Source: Candidatus Zixiibacteriota bacterium
Lineage (GTDB): Bacteria > Zixibacteria > MSB-5A5 > CAIYYT01
Direction of reading: 5' to 3'
NCBI GenBank assembly: GCA_963205155.1
Contig: CAUJJY010000191.1
Coordinates: 1 to 8,177 of the forward strand
Length of the DNA stretch: 8,177 nt
The stretch's first letter is position 1. Every line of letters begins with the position of its first letter. Below, piece by piece: positions 1-6,362 of the stretch. The notes below the pieces were generated by a model. It did no database searches, was not told the DNA's origin, and saw only the letters and a list, made by a program, of their open reading frames with translations. Made by a program: the position numbers and the translations under genes.

Positions 1-152
1 CCGGCATAGCGCTGGCAGCGATCAAGGAGCTGTGCTCGCAAATGAAAGAGAAAGACAAATTGCACAATCTCGAAGTTCGGCGCCGTGATGAACAACTTTC
101 CAAGCTGCAGATAGAGCTTCAAAAGCTTCGTGAAGAGTTGAAGAAGAAATAG
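1..152 (+). CDS. C-terminal end of an S74-type tail-fibre-like protein (5' part outside window)
   Basis: Only the last 49 codons are present; the reading frame starts at base 3 and ends with TAG at 150-152. The visible protein begins GIALAAIKEL and then becomes a charged, heptad-like coiled coil rich in K, E, L and R, ending LREELKKK. The first ten residues match the region just before the coiled coil of the complete protein at 392-2617 (SGIALAAIKELYAQL). This is therefore the end of a paralogue whose missing upstream part probably carries an S74 intramolecular chaperone domain. The coiled coil itself has diverged from that of the neighbour. In phage endosialidases this C-terminal helix belongs to the releasable trimerisation domain. 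The family assignment depends entirely on the similarity to the neighbour, since the catalytic part lies outside the window. A strong hairpin terminator follows 25 bp after the stop. Confidence 0.75.
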   Translation, partial: GIALAAIKELCSQMKEKDKLHNLEVRRRDEQLSKLQIELQKLREELKKK

Positions 153-177
153 CGGCCCACCGCTTCGGATATCGAGG

Positions 178-201
178 AAGCCCGTCGCAGGACGGGCTTT
201 T
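178..201 (+). terminator. Rho-independent terminator after the truncated fibre gene
   Basis: A perfect 9-bp stem (AAGCCCGTC at 178-186, GACGGGCTT at 191-199) closes a GCAG loop and runs into a short T run (198-201). It lies 25 bp past the stop codon at 152, so it should end that transcript and separate it from the next gene. Confidence 0.8.
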
Positions 202-295
202 CCCGCACCATGACAGTCTGCCGCCCATTTAAGACATTTTTTTCTGCTTACACCCTATCTGGCGTCAGTTCTTGATGTTCCGGCAATTTTTCCGA

Positions 296-323
296 TTGAT
301 TTCATGGACTTTATAGGTATATT
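296..323 (+). promoter_or_regulatory. Candidate sigma70-like promoter for the 741-aa fibre gene
   Basis: TTGATT at 296-301 (4 of 6 bases match TTGACA) is followed after 16 bp by TATATT at 318-323 (5 of 6 match TATAAT). This would start transcription about 60 bp before the ATG at 392, inside an AT-rich gap bounded upstream by the terminator at 178-201. The call rests on consensus matching only. Promoter consensus varies among FCB-type bacteria, so confidence is low. Confidence 0.3.
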
Positions 324-391
324 TAATCCGGACGTAGTCTCATTTGCAAAAAGTAATCAGCCAATACCATTAACTCTTCCTGGAGAAATGT

Positions 392-2617
392 ATGCATCAT
401 TCTGTCCTCGTGCGGGCCATCCTATTCTCTCTCCTACTCTCGACATTCTTCAGCAATGTCAATGCGGTACCGTTGGTACTCTCGCATCAGGGACGGCTTC
501 TGGATGCCGGTGATGCGCCGATCAGCGGGACGTTTACAATCGTCTATTCGATTTATGACGCACCGGTTGGCGGAACGCAATTGTGGATGGAGGACCACGT
601 TGGAGTGGTCGTGACCGACGGATTGTTTTCGGTTGAATTGGGCAGTGTTGTGCCGTTGACAGCCGACATCGTAGCTGGAAGTGGTGGTGGTGGCGGCGGC
701 GGCGGCGGCGCCATCCGTTTCCTTCAAGTACAGATTGCAGGACAGCCGCCGATCATGCCCCGCACGGCGCTGGTCTCTTCGCCTTATTCGGTGGCCTCCA
801 GCAGAGTTTCTGGTGATATTCAGACGGCACCGGGGGAGTTAAAACTAAGCGCGGCTTCCGACACCAAACGGATTGGAATTCGGGTTGCGGATAGCCTGGC
901 CGAAGCAAGCAGCATTGCGATCGATGAGCCCGGCGTGCAGATCGCATTGAGAATTACTCCAGACAGCACAGTATTTGACCAGGGACAGAGCTCGGGCAGC
1001 CGGGTGATGGTCCACAAAATTCACATGGGCGAAAATCGCATTTCGCAAGTAGTCACGCCAACAACTTCCGGCGTCGCAATCAACACCAAGGGTACAGGGG
1101 CAGAGAAGAGTCGTGTTGTAATGCAAACGACCTTAGGCGGATTGACTCCTGGTGCAAGTGCTGTACTCGATGCCGACTCTGATGGAGACGGCATCCCTGA
1201 AGGCGAGATTTCGCAGAGCGTGACGCCGACTACCAGCAATGTGGCAATCAAGACTAAGGGAACGGGAGCTGACCCCAATCGAGTTTTACTAATCGAGAAT
1301 AAAGCCACACCGGGGGAATTAAGCAGTGTCAGTTCCATCGATAACGATGGCGACACGGTTCCGGAGAGCGAGATTTCACAGAGCGTGACGCCGACGACCT
1401 GCGGTGTGGCGATCAAGACCAAGGGGACGGGCGCGGACCCCAATCGAGTTCTGTTAATCGAGAATAGAGCCACACCGGGTGAACTAAGCAGTGTCAGTTC
1501 CATCGATAACGATGGGAACACGGTTCCGGAGAGTGAGATTTCACAGAGCGTGACGCCGACGACTTGCGGAGTAGCGATCAAGACCAAGGGAACAGGAGCG
1601 GATGCCAATCGTTCTGCCTTGGTTTCTTCAACAACCGAGGTCGGAGAGATTTCAACGGTGAGCACTTTGGATGAAGACGGCGATGGTCTTTCCGAGAGTT
1701 CCATTTCACAGCGCATCGCTCCGACAACCTCGAGCTTGGCGATCAAAACTAAGGGCACCAGCGCGCAGAGAACGCAGACAATAAGCGGTGATTGCGACGA
1801 CGAATCGTCGGTGCTCTCGCTCGACACTGATGATGACGGTGATGGAATCGCAGACGCAAAGGTCGTGCTTGGCTCTGGCGCCTCGCTTCTGGGAGGAGCG
1901 CTGCCGGGAGGTGCGGTTATTTCGGCACGATACGACAACGATGATGACGGCATTGCTGAACAGGGAATTGACCAGATTGTTACTCCGACAACTTCTTCAG
2001 TTGCAATCAAGACCAAAGGAACGGGAGCGGATCCGAATCGCGTCATTGGAGGCACCGATGACACTACTGCCACAATGCTGATGGCGACGGACAGTGCGTC
2101 CATTTCAATGAAAGTTCGCAAGGGTGGCGTGATCAAAGGAAGCATCATCATCAACAATGGCTCTGCTTTAAGAATGGTAGAGATGGGCTCTGACGGCAAT
2201 AGTTACTTTGCCTCTGGAGTTGGAATAGGCGTCGATGCGACGCACAAGATCGATGTCGCCGGCGGAGCTTATTGCGACGGCACAAACTGGGTGAATGCTT
2301 CGGATAGAAACTCCAAAGAGAACTTCGAAAGCGTAAACGGCGAAGAAATTCTTGAAAAGATTTCCGAGCTGGAAATCACCAAGTGGAACTACAAGGGCGA
2401 CGATGATGCCCAGCATATTGGTCCGACGGCGCAGGATTTTAAGAAGACGTTTGGCGTTGGGGCCGACGACAAGTCGATTTCGACGATCGATCCGTCGGGG
2501 ATTGCACTGGCAGCGATCAAGGAGTTGTATGCGCAGCTACAAGCGAAGGACAAGGAGATGAAGGAGCTTCGCGAGGAAATGGCGAAGTTGAAGAAGGAGA
2601 TGGCGAAGAAGAATTAA
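392..2617 (+). CDS. Secreted repeat fibre protein with C-terminal S74 self-cleaving chaperone domain
   Basis: 741 residues. The ATG has a GGAG Shine-Dalgarno at 382-385 with 6-nt spacing. Residues 1-25 look like a signal peptide (hydrophobic LFSLLLSTFF, probable cleavage at NVNA/VP). Residues 27-115 form a beta-rich module (HQGRLLD, SIYDA, LWMED, LFSVELGS) of a kind often found at the start of secreted tail-fibre-domain proteins, ending in a Gly9 tract (98-106). Residues 216-552 hold six TPTT modules (T at 222, 278, 333, 388, 443, 531), each followed by an (I/N)-KTKGT-like stretch, and six acidic loops of DxDxDG type starting at 260, 317, 372, 427, 478 and 515, resembling thrombospondin-3/EF-hand calcium loops. 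The C-terminal domain starts at S637-D-R-N-S-K642, matching the SDRRLKEN-type motif of Peptidase_S74. Ser637 and Lys642 sit where the Ser-Lys cleavage dyad of phage endosialidase lies. A coiled coil (about 705-741) ends the chain. Known for the family: the domain drives trimer folding of beta-helices and then cuts itself off. Inferred: a surface or extracellular trimeric fibre. The substrate or partner is unknown. Confidence 0.85.
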   Translation: MHHSVLVRAILFSLLLSTFFSNVNAVPLVLSHQGRLLDAGDAPISGTFTIVYSIYDAPVGGTQLWMEDHVGVVVTDGLFSVELGSVVPLTADIVAGSGGGGGGGGGAIRFLQVQIAGQPPIMPRTALVSSPYSVASSRVSGDIQTAPGELKLSAASDTKRIGIRVADSLAEASSIAIDEPGVQIALRITPDSTVFDQGQSSGSRVMVHKIHMGENRISQVVTPTTSGVAINTKGTGAEKSRVVMQTTLGGLTPGASAVLDADSDGDGIPEGEISQSVTPTTSNVAIKTKGTGADPNRVLLIENKATPGELSSVSSIDNDGDTVPESEISQSVTPTTCGVAIKTKGTGADPNRVLLIENRATPGELSSVSSIDNDGNTVPESEISQSVTPTTCGVAIKTKGTGADANRSALVSSTTEVGEISTVSTLDEDGDGLSESSISQRIAPTTSSLAIKTKGTSAQRTQTISGDCDDESSVLSLDTDDDGDGIADAKVVLGSGASLLGGALPGGAVISARYDNDDDGIAEQGIDQIVTPTTSSVAIKTKGTGADPNRVIGGTDDTTATMLMATDSASISMKVRKGGVIKGSIIINNGSALRMVEMGSDGNSYFASGVGIGVDATHKIDVAGGAYCDGTNWVNASDRNSKENFESVNGEEILEKISELEITKWNYKGDDDAQHIGPTAQDFKKTFGVGADDKSISTIDPSGIALAAIKELYAQLQAKDKEMKELREEMAKLKKEMAKKN
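683..709 (+). repeat. Trinucleotide tract (GGT)3(GGC)6 encoding Gly9
   Basis: Nine consecutive glycine codons, three GGT then six GGC, encode residues 98-106 of the fibre protein, between its N-terminal beta domain and the rest. Changes in repeat number would stay in frame and only alter the length of a flexible linker. The split between GGT and GGC blocks suggests the GGC part expanded by slippage. Confidence 0.9.
1037..2047 (+). repeat. Tandem 165-bp (55-residue) repeat array inside the fibre gene
   Basis: The TPTT modules recur with spacings of 56, 55, 55, 55 and 88 residues. The units at 1256-1420 and 1421-1585 are the closest pair. By my hand alignment they differ at about 15 of 165 bases, of which only two change an amino acid (K to R, D to N). 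A unit reads roughly KTKGTGADPNR, a variable linker, acidic loop (for example DNDGDTVPESE), EISQSV, TPTT, (S/C)GVAI. The last interval (88 residues) contains two acidic loops but no TPTT between them, as if one unit had lost its module and gained a Gly/Ala-rich insert (about residues 491-510). Confidence 0.9.
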
Positions 2618-2644
2618 GTTCGGTGACCTCCCGAAATCAAGAAT

Positions 2645-2675
2645 CCGGCGGATGGAGATGTCCGCCGGTTTTTTT
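2645..2675 (+). terminator. Rho-independent terminator of the fibre gene
   Basis: A perfect 8-bp GC-rich stem (CCGGCGGA at 2645-2652, TCCGCCGG at 2661-2668) with an 8-nt loop is followed by seven T (2669-2675). It lies 27 bp after the TAA at 2615-2617. This is the strongest terminator in the window. Confidence 0.92.
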
Positions 2676-2783
2676 GTGGGTGGGACAGCGGTGATACTCG
2701 ACGCCAGATTATGTGCCTGCCAAAAGGCTGTTACTGGGCGACTTCGGCAGCCGCTCTTAGGTTTGTTGAGAGAGACACCGATT

Positions 2784-2872
2784 CTGTCATACTGAACCGC
2801 CACGCGGGCGAAGGATCTGTTAGTCATTGTTACGCAACACGAACAGATCCTTCGCTGCGCTCAGGATGACAG
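2784..2872. repeat. Palindromic interspersed repeat (MITE/REP-like), degenerate left arm
   Basis: The outer arms CTGTCATACTGA (2784-2795) and TCAGGATGACAG (2861-2872) pair with one mismatch. The inner arms GCGAAGGATCTGTT (2808-2821) and AACAGATCCTTCGC (2842-2855) pair perfectly over 14 bp, around a 20-nt centre. The right arm, with AGATCCTTCGCTGCGCTCAG, matches a motif I recognise as recurring between genes in many environmental bacterial genomes (GTCATTCTGAGCGAAGCGAAG-like). In the left arm the middle part (2796-2807) no longer matches the right arm. No transposase is nearby, so any mobilisation would act in trans. No coding frame is credible here. Confidence 0.75.
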
Positions 2873-2938
2873 TATTGGACAGTTTTTCAACAGCCGCTTT
2901 CGCGGGGAAGACGAGTAATAAGGAATGCAGTGGAATGG

Positions 2939-2972
2939 AAACGCCGGCGGGAGTGAATCCAGCCGGCGTTTT
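2939..2972. terminator. Hairpin terminator downstream of the DUF4397 gene, possibly bidirectional
   Basis: A perfect 10-bp stem (AAACGCCGGC at 2939-2948, GCCGGCGTTT at 2962-2971) with a 13-nt loop lies 27 bp beyond the minus-strand stop codon at 2999-3001. Read on the minus strand it ends in only three T, on the plus strand in four, so it may work weakly in both directions. Its position fits the end of the minus-strand transcript. Confidence 0.7.
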
Positions 2973-2998
2973 GTTGCGACGGGGGCGCTGGTGCGCGA

Positions 2999-5503
2999 TT
3001 ACTTCATCAAAACCATTTTCTTCTGTTCAGAGAAGCCATCGGTCTGAATTCTGTAGAAGTAGATGCCTGAAGCAACGCTTGAGGCATCAAAGGTGACCTG
3101 ATGTGTGCCTGCCGCCATCGGACCATCGACGAGGCGGGCAACTTCCTGACCAAGAATATTGAATACCGTCAATGACACCTGCGACGCCTTCGGCAGAGCG
3201 AAGGAGATCGTGGTGGTCGGATTGAAGGGATTGGGATAGTTCTGGCTCAATTCAAACGACTCCGGCAGAACCGAGGTAGAGCGATTAAGTTCAGCGGCAA
3301 GGGCGGATTCTTCGTCGGCTTCGATCTCGACCATCGGGCTCGGAGCGACAGCCGGGAAAGCAACCACCGTACCGTTGGGAAGAGCGGCGAAGATTCCGAA
3401 TGCCGGGCCGTTGCCGTTGGCGGCAGGGTTCAGGAAGCCGGATGCGAATACTACTGCCGCACCGCCACCAAGTCCAGAAAGGTCGGCAGTGAATGAGGCG
3501 ACAGATGCAGTGCTGTTGCCGGGCGTTACGGTAAGTGTGTAGTTCTTCGCGAAGAGGAACTTGTTATCGGTGAAGTCGCCATAGGACGCATCATTGACAA
3601 CTCGCCAATTCCATCCGCTTCCGACACGGGCGTAAATATCGACAGTCGGTGCATCGGTAGAACCGTGGAAAATGACGGTGCTGATGCCGAACTTGGTATT
3701 TGATTGTTCGCGAATTCCATCGACGGCAAAGAGATTGAAGCCAGTGACGGCTCCATCCGGATTAGCGGCAAAACCGCCCGGATTGAGTACGCCGTTGGCG
3801 ATAGCAACATAGGTGCGGCCATCTTCAAGGGTGACCGGAATCGTTGCGATGGCGTCATTGGCGGAGGTGCTGTTGCCCGGGGCGACACCGATATTGAGTT
3901 GAACGCCAGCAGGAACGGTGCGGAATTCGGTTGCTTCACGGAAGGCGAAGTTGTCTTCATAGAGGGCGCCGTTGACATAGATGTCGACCACAGAAGCGGC
4001 CGGATCAGCGGCATTATGAATGACCTGCAAGCGAGCGGTCGGGGTCACAGGCGGAAGAGTCACGACGGTTCCATTCGGCAATGCGGCAAAGAGACCGAAA
4101 GCGGCGCCGTTACCGTTGGCGGCAGGATTGAGAAAGCCGGAAGCAAAGACGACGGCGGAACCGCCATTGAGGCCGGAAAGGTCGGCTTCAAATGTCGCGA
4201 CGATCGCGCTGTTGTCATTTCCGGGCGTAACGTCGAGCATGTATTTCTTGGGCGCCATAGTAGTGTAGCTGGAGAAATCACCATAGCCCGCATCATTTAC
4301 GATTGGACCGAAGGGCCAGCCACGGGCAATGATATCGACAGTCGGAGCATCGGAGGCACCATGGAAGCCGATGACATCGACTCGATAGAACCACCTGGCA
4401 CGCTCGCGGATATCGTCTTTGGCGAATAAAGTGAAGCCGATCGGACGAGCATCGGGATTTGCGGCAAATGCCGACGGGTCAAGCACGCCATTGGCGAACG
4501 CTACGTAAGTCTTATTCGCTTCCAAGGTCACGGGGATGGTGGCGATGACGTCATTGGCGGATGTGCTGGTACCGGGAGCAACACCGATATTGAGTTGGAC
4601 GCCGGCGGGAACTGTGCGGAACTCTGTGGCTTCGCGGAAGGCGAAGTTATCCTCGTAGAGAGCACCGTTTACGTAAATGTCCACGACTGCGGCGCCGGGA
4701 TCGGCGGCATTGTGGATGACCTGAAGACGGGCAGTCGGCAAGATTGCCGGAAGAGCTGCGACAGCGCCGTTCGGCAACGCCGCGAACAGGCCAAAGGCAG
4801 GACCATTAGCGTTGTCAGCCGGGTTTAAGAAACCGGAGGCAAAGACGACGGCGGCTCCGCCGGCGAGCCCGTTGAGGTCAGCTTCAAAGGAAGCGACAAC
4901 TACGTTCTTATTGTTTCCGGGCGTGATTTCGAGTGTGTATTTTCTGGCAAAGAGCGAACGGTAATCCGAGAAATCGCCGTAGTTGAGGTTGTCGAAAAGC
5001 GGCGAGATGTTATTGCCGCGAATGCGGACATCGACGGTCGGTGCATCAGTTGCTCCGTGAAAGGCGATCAAGTCGACGGTGGATTTCCACTTTGCTTCTT
5101 CGCGGATGCCGTCGCGCGCATAGAGATTGAAGCCGATCGGGCGCGCATTCGGATTAGCGGCAAAGGCTGTCGCGTCCAGGACACCGTTTGCAATTGCGAC
5201 ATAGGTCTTCCCTGCCGCAAGCGTAACCGGGATAGTAGCAATCACATCGTTTGAAGATGCGGAGTTACCGGGAGCGACACCGATGTTAAGTTGGACATCG
5301 GCGGGGACGGTGCGAAATTCAGTAGCTTCGCGAAACGCGAAGTCATCTTCATAAAGGGCGCCATTGACGTAGATGTCGACGACTGAAGCGGCCGGATCAG
5401 CGGCGTTGTGGATCACCTGAAGGCGCGCATCAGCGGCCTGGGCGATTGCAGCGGTGAACAAGATCATCGTCACCGCGAGTAGCTTTATTGTGAATTGTCT
5501 CAT
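2999..5503 (-). CDS. Secreted triple-DUF4397 protein with T9SS/por-type C-terminal sorting tail
   Basis: 834 residues. The frame stays open 45 codons further upstream (to 5638), but I chose the ATG at 5501-5503: it has GGAGG 5 nt upstream (5509-5513) and opens a clear signal peptide (MRQFTIKLLAVTMILF, probable cut after AQA at 23). Residues 26-721 are three tandem 232-residue units beginning ARLQVIHNAADP at 26, 258 and 490. Each unit has two halves: a DUF4397-type first half (IHNAADP, VDIYVNG, LNIGVAPG) and a related second half (FHGATDAPTVD, YGDF, LTPGN-like, AAVVFASGFLNP). After an acidic linker (about 722-745), residues 755-834 form the sorting tail: NYPNPFNPTTTI, FNILGQEVARL, GIYFYRIQ and a final KKMVLMK. 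Known: DUF4397 modules are extracellular and of unknown function, and such tails direct outer-membrane export by type IX secretion in Bacteroidetes and relatives. Inferred: a surface-attached or released beta-sandwich protein. The ligand is unknown. Confidence 0.9.
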   Translation of the reverse strand: MRQFTIKLLAVTMILFTAAIAQAADARLQVIHNAADPAASVVDIYVNGALYEDDFAFREATEFRTVPADVQLNIGVAPGNSASSNDVIATIPVTLAAGKTYVAIANGVLDATAFAANPNARPIGFNLYARDGIREEAKWKSTVDLIAFHGATDAPTVDVRIRGNNISPLFDNLNYGDFSDYRSLFARKYTLEITPGNNKNVVVASFEADLNGLAGGAAVVFASGFLNPADNANGPAFGLFAALPNGAVAALPAILPTARLQVIHNAADPGAAVVDIYVNGALYEDNFAFREATEFRTVPAGVQLNIGVAPGTSTSANDVIATIPVTLEANKTYVAFANGVLDPSAFAANPDARPIGFTLFAKDDIRERARWFYRVDVIGFHGASDAPTVDIIARGWPFGPIVNDAGYGDFSSYTTMAPKKYMLDVTPGNDNSAIVATFEADLSGLNGGSAVVFASGFLNPAANGNGAAFGLFAALPNGTVVTLPPVTPTARLQVIHNAADPAASVVDIYVNGALYEDNFAFREATEFRTVPAGVQLNIGVAPGNSTSANDAIATIPVTLEDGRTYVAIANGVLNPGGFAANPDGAVTGFNLFAVDGIREQSNTKFGISTVIFHGSTDAPTVDIYARVGSGWNWRVVNDASYGDFTDNKFLFAKNYTLTVTPGNSTASVASFTADLSGLGGGAAVVFASGFLNPAANGNGPAFGIFAALPNGTVVAFPAVAPSPMVEIEADEESALAAELNRSTSVLPESFELSQNYPNPFNPTTTISFALPKASQVSLTVFNILGQEVARLVDGPMAAGTHQVTFDASSVASGIYFYRIQTDGFSEQKKMVLMK
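3341..5428 (-). repeat. Three exact-period 696-bp DUF4397 coding repeats
   Basis: In minus-strand order the units are 4733-5428, 4037-4732 and 3341-4036. Unit starts are exactly 232 codons apart, so the period has not changed by a single codon. The first half of each unit is almost identical in protein (for example NGALYED, FAFREATEFRTVPA, QLNIGVAPG) while the DNA differs at many third positions. The second half is much more variable after DAPTVD. Confidence 0.92.
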
Positions 5504-5508
5504 GTTAT

Positions 5509-5513
5509 CCTCC
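5509..5513 (-). promoter_or_regulatory. Shine-Dalgarno (GGAGG) that fixes the start of the DUF4397 gene
   Basis: Reading the minus strand, GGAGG is followed by five bases (ATAAC) and the ATG at 5503. No comparable site precedes the upstream in-frame ATG at 5638, and only the downstream ATG places a signal peptide at the N terminus. Confidence 0.85.
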
Positions 5514-5580
5514 AGCTGTGTTCTGCTGATTTGAACTTGTCTATTCGTTTTCTGTGTTGCGTGTCCGATTGATTCAAGAG

Positions 5581-5608
5581 ATGAGCGAGAGATATTTCTC
5601 CCGCTCAT
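5581..5608. repeat. Inverted repeat upstream of the DUF4397 gene
   Basis: ATGAGCGAGAGA (5581-5592) and TCTCCCGCTCAT (5597-5608) pair over 12 positions with one mismatch around a TATT loop. It lies 77 bp upstream of the minus-strand ATG at 5503. There is no T run on either strand, so it does not look like an ordinary terminator. It could be a 5'-leader structure or an operator. The function is unknown. Confidence 0.6.
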
Positions 5609-5670
5609 CCGGGCGGGTAACAGGAGTGATGGACACAACGGTACTCTCTGTTCTCCAAGTGCACTCTTTA

Positions 5671-5741
5671 CTTTTGGAAGGACACTGCGCGGAACGTGTC
5701 ACTACAGGAGTCGGAATTTGCGCAGTGCCCTATCCAAAAAG
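5671..5741. repeat. Long inverted repeat just after the FAS1 gene
   Basis: The inner arms CACTGCGC (5683-5690) and GCGCAGTG (5720-5727) pair perfectly, as do the outer arms TTTTGGA (5672-5678) and TCCAAAA (5733-5739). A short internal mismatch separates them, and the loop is 29 nt. It starts 2 bp past the FAS1 stop codon (5744-5746, minus strand), so it would form a hairpin at the start of the 3' untranslated region. No U run follows it in the transcript, so it is an atypical terminator, an mRNA-stabilising structure, or a remnant mobile palindrome. Confidence 0.6.
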
Positions 5742-5743
5742 TG

Positions 5744-6313
5744 TTACTTCTTTGCGTCGTCCTTCGGGAGGATGACCGAGTCGATGACGTGGATGACGCC
5801 GTTGGAGGTCACGATATCAGTCGTGATCACTTTGGCGCCGTCTATCATGACGCCATCTTTGCCGGCACTAACTTTGGCCATTTGACCATTAACGGTCTTA
5901 GCTTCGGTCAGTTTGACAACATCGGCAGCCATGACCCTACCGGAGACGACGTGATAGGTAAGAATCGAGGTGAGCTTCGCCTTGTCAGCGAGCAGGGCTT
6001 CGACAGTACCTTTCGGCAACTTGGCGAACGCTTCATCTGTCGGGGCAAAAACCGTGAATGGTCCGGCACCCTTGAGGGTCTCGACAAGACCGGCAGCCTT
6101 GACGGCGGCGACGAGCGTATTAAATGAACCGGCGGCGACAGCGGTTTCGACGATGTCCATCGGTTTTTGAGTAGTTTTGGCTTCCATCTTGGTATCTCCT
6201 GTTTTCTGCACGGTAGCGGCGGCGTCTTTGCTGCAGCTATCTGCGTTGAGGTTTCCGATTCCGGTGAAAAGCAGCGCAATGACGGCTGCGGCGGTGGTAA
6301 GTTTCTTGTTCAT
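5744..6313 (-). CDS. Secreted fasciclin (FAS1) domain protein
   Basis: 189 residues, a typical size for single-FAS1 bacterial proteins. ATG at 6313, preceded by AGGAGAA (6321-6327). Residues 1-24 are a signal peptide (MNKK, then a hydrophobic run, cut near NLNA/DS). The following Cys27 is not in a proper lipobox, so a lipoprotein is unlikely. A Lys/Thr-rich linker (25-51) leads to one FAS1 domain (about 52-184): the H1 motif FTVFAPTDEAFAKLP (86-100), the YHVV motif (120-123) and the H2 motif NGVIHVIDSVILP (171-183). FAS1 domains are extracellular adhesion modules. Bacterial single-domain members (MPB70-like) are secreted or cell-surface proteins of mostly undefined ligand. It follows the DUF378 gene by 49 bp in the same direction, so co-transcription is likely. 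Confidence 0.93.
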   Translation of the reverse strand: MNKKLTTAAAVIALLFTGIGNLNADSCSKDAAATVQKTGDTKMEAKTTQKPMDIVETAVAAGSFNTLVAAVKAAGLVETLKGAGPFTVFAPTDEAFAKLPKGTVEALLADKAKLTSILTYHVVSGRVMAADVVKLTEAKTVNGQMAKVSAGKDGVMIDGAKVITTDIVTSNGVIHVIDSVILPKDDAKK

Positions 6314-6362
6314 ATTCTGTTTCTCCTGTTATGTTTGCCAAAATCCTGATTTGTGAACGTGC

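Noticed and set aside
1021..2199. A 392-codon open frame on the minus strand opposite the fibre repeats
   Set aside because: It is created by the repeated codon pattern of the plus-strand gene: the antisense product merely repeats in step with the sense repeats, and it has no ribosome site or recognisable domain. The plus-strand protein has a signal peptide, domain ends and a terminator.
392..2617. Prophage tail-fibre interpretation of the S74 gene
   Set aside because: The protein has a Sec signal peptide, and no phage structural, lysis or integration gene is visible in the window; a cellular secreted fibre fits better.
2827..3096. An 89-codon plus-strand frame across the palindrome and terminator
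   Set aside because: It runs through a repeat element, a hairpin terminator and the end of the opposite gene; the product has no family features.
3704..4429. A 241-codon plus-strand open frame inside the DUF4397 gene
   Set aside because: It lies opposite the tandem units and mirrors their repeat pattern. There is no Shine-Dalgarno or domain, and the minus-strand reading is clearly the gene.
5504..5638. A 45-residue N-terminal extension of the DUF4397 protein
   Set aside because: It would bury the signal peptide inside the protein and has no ribosome-binding site, while the ATG at 5503 has GGAGG at correct spacing.
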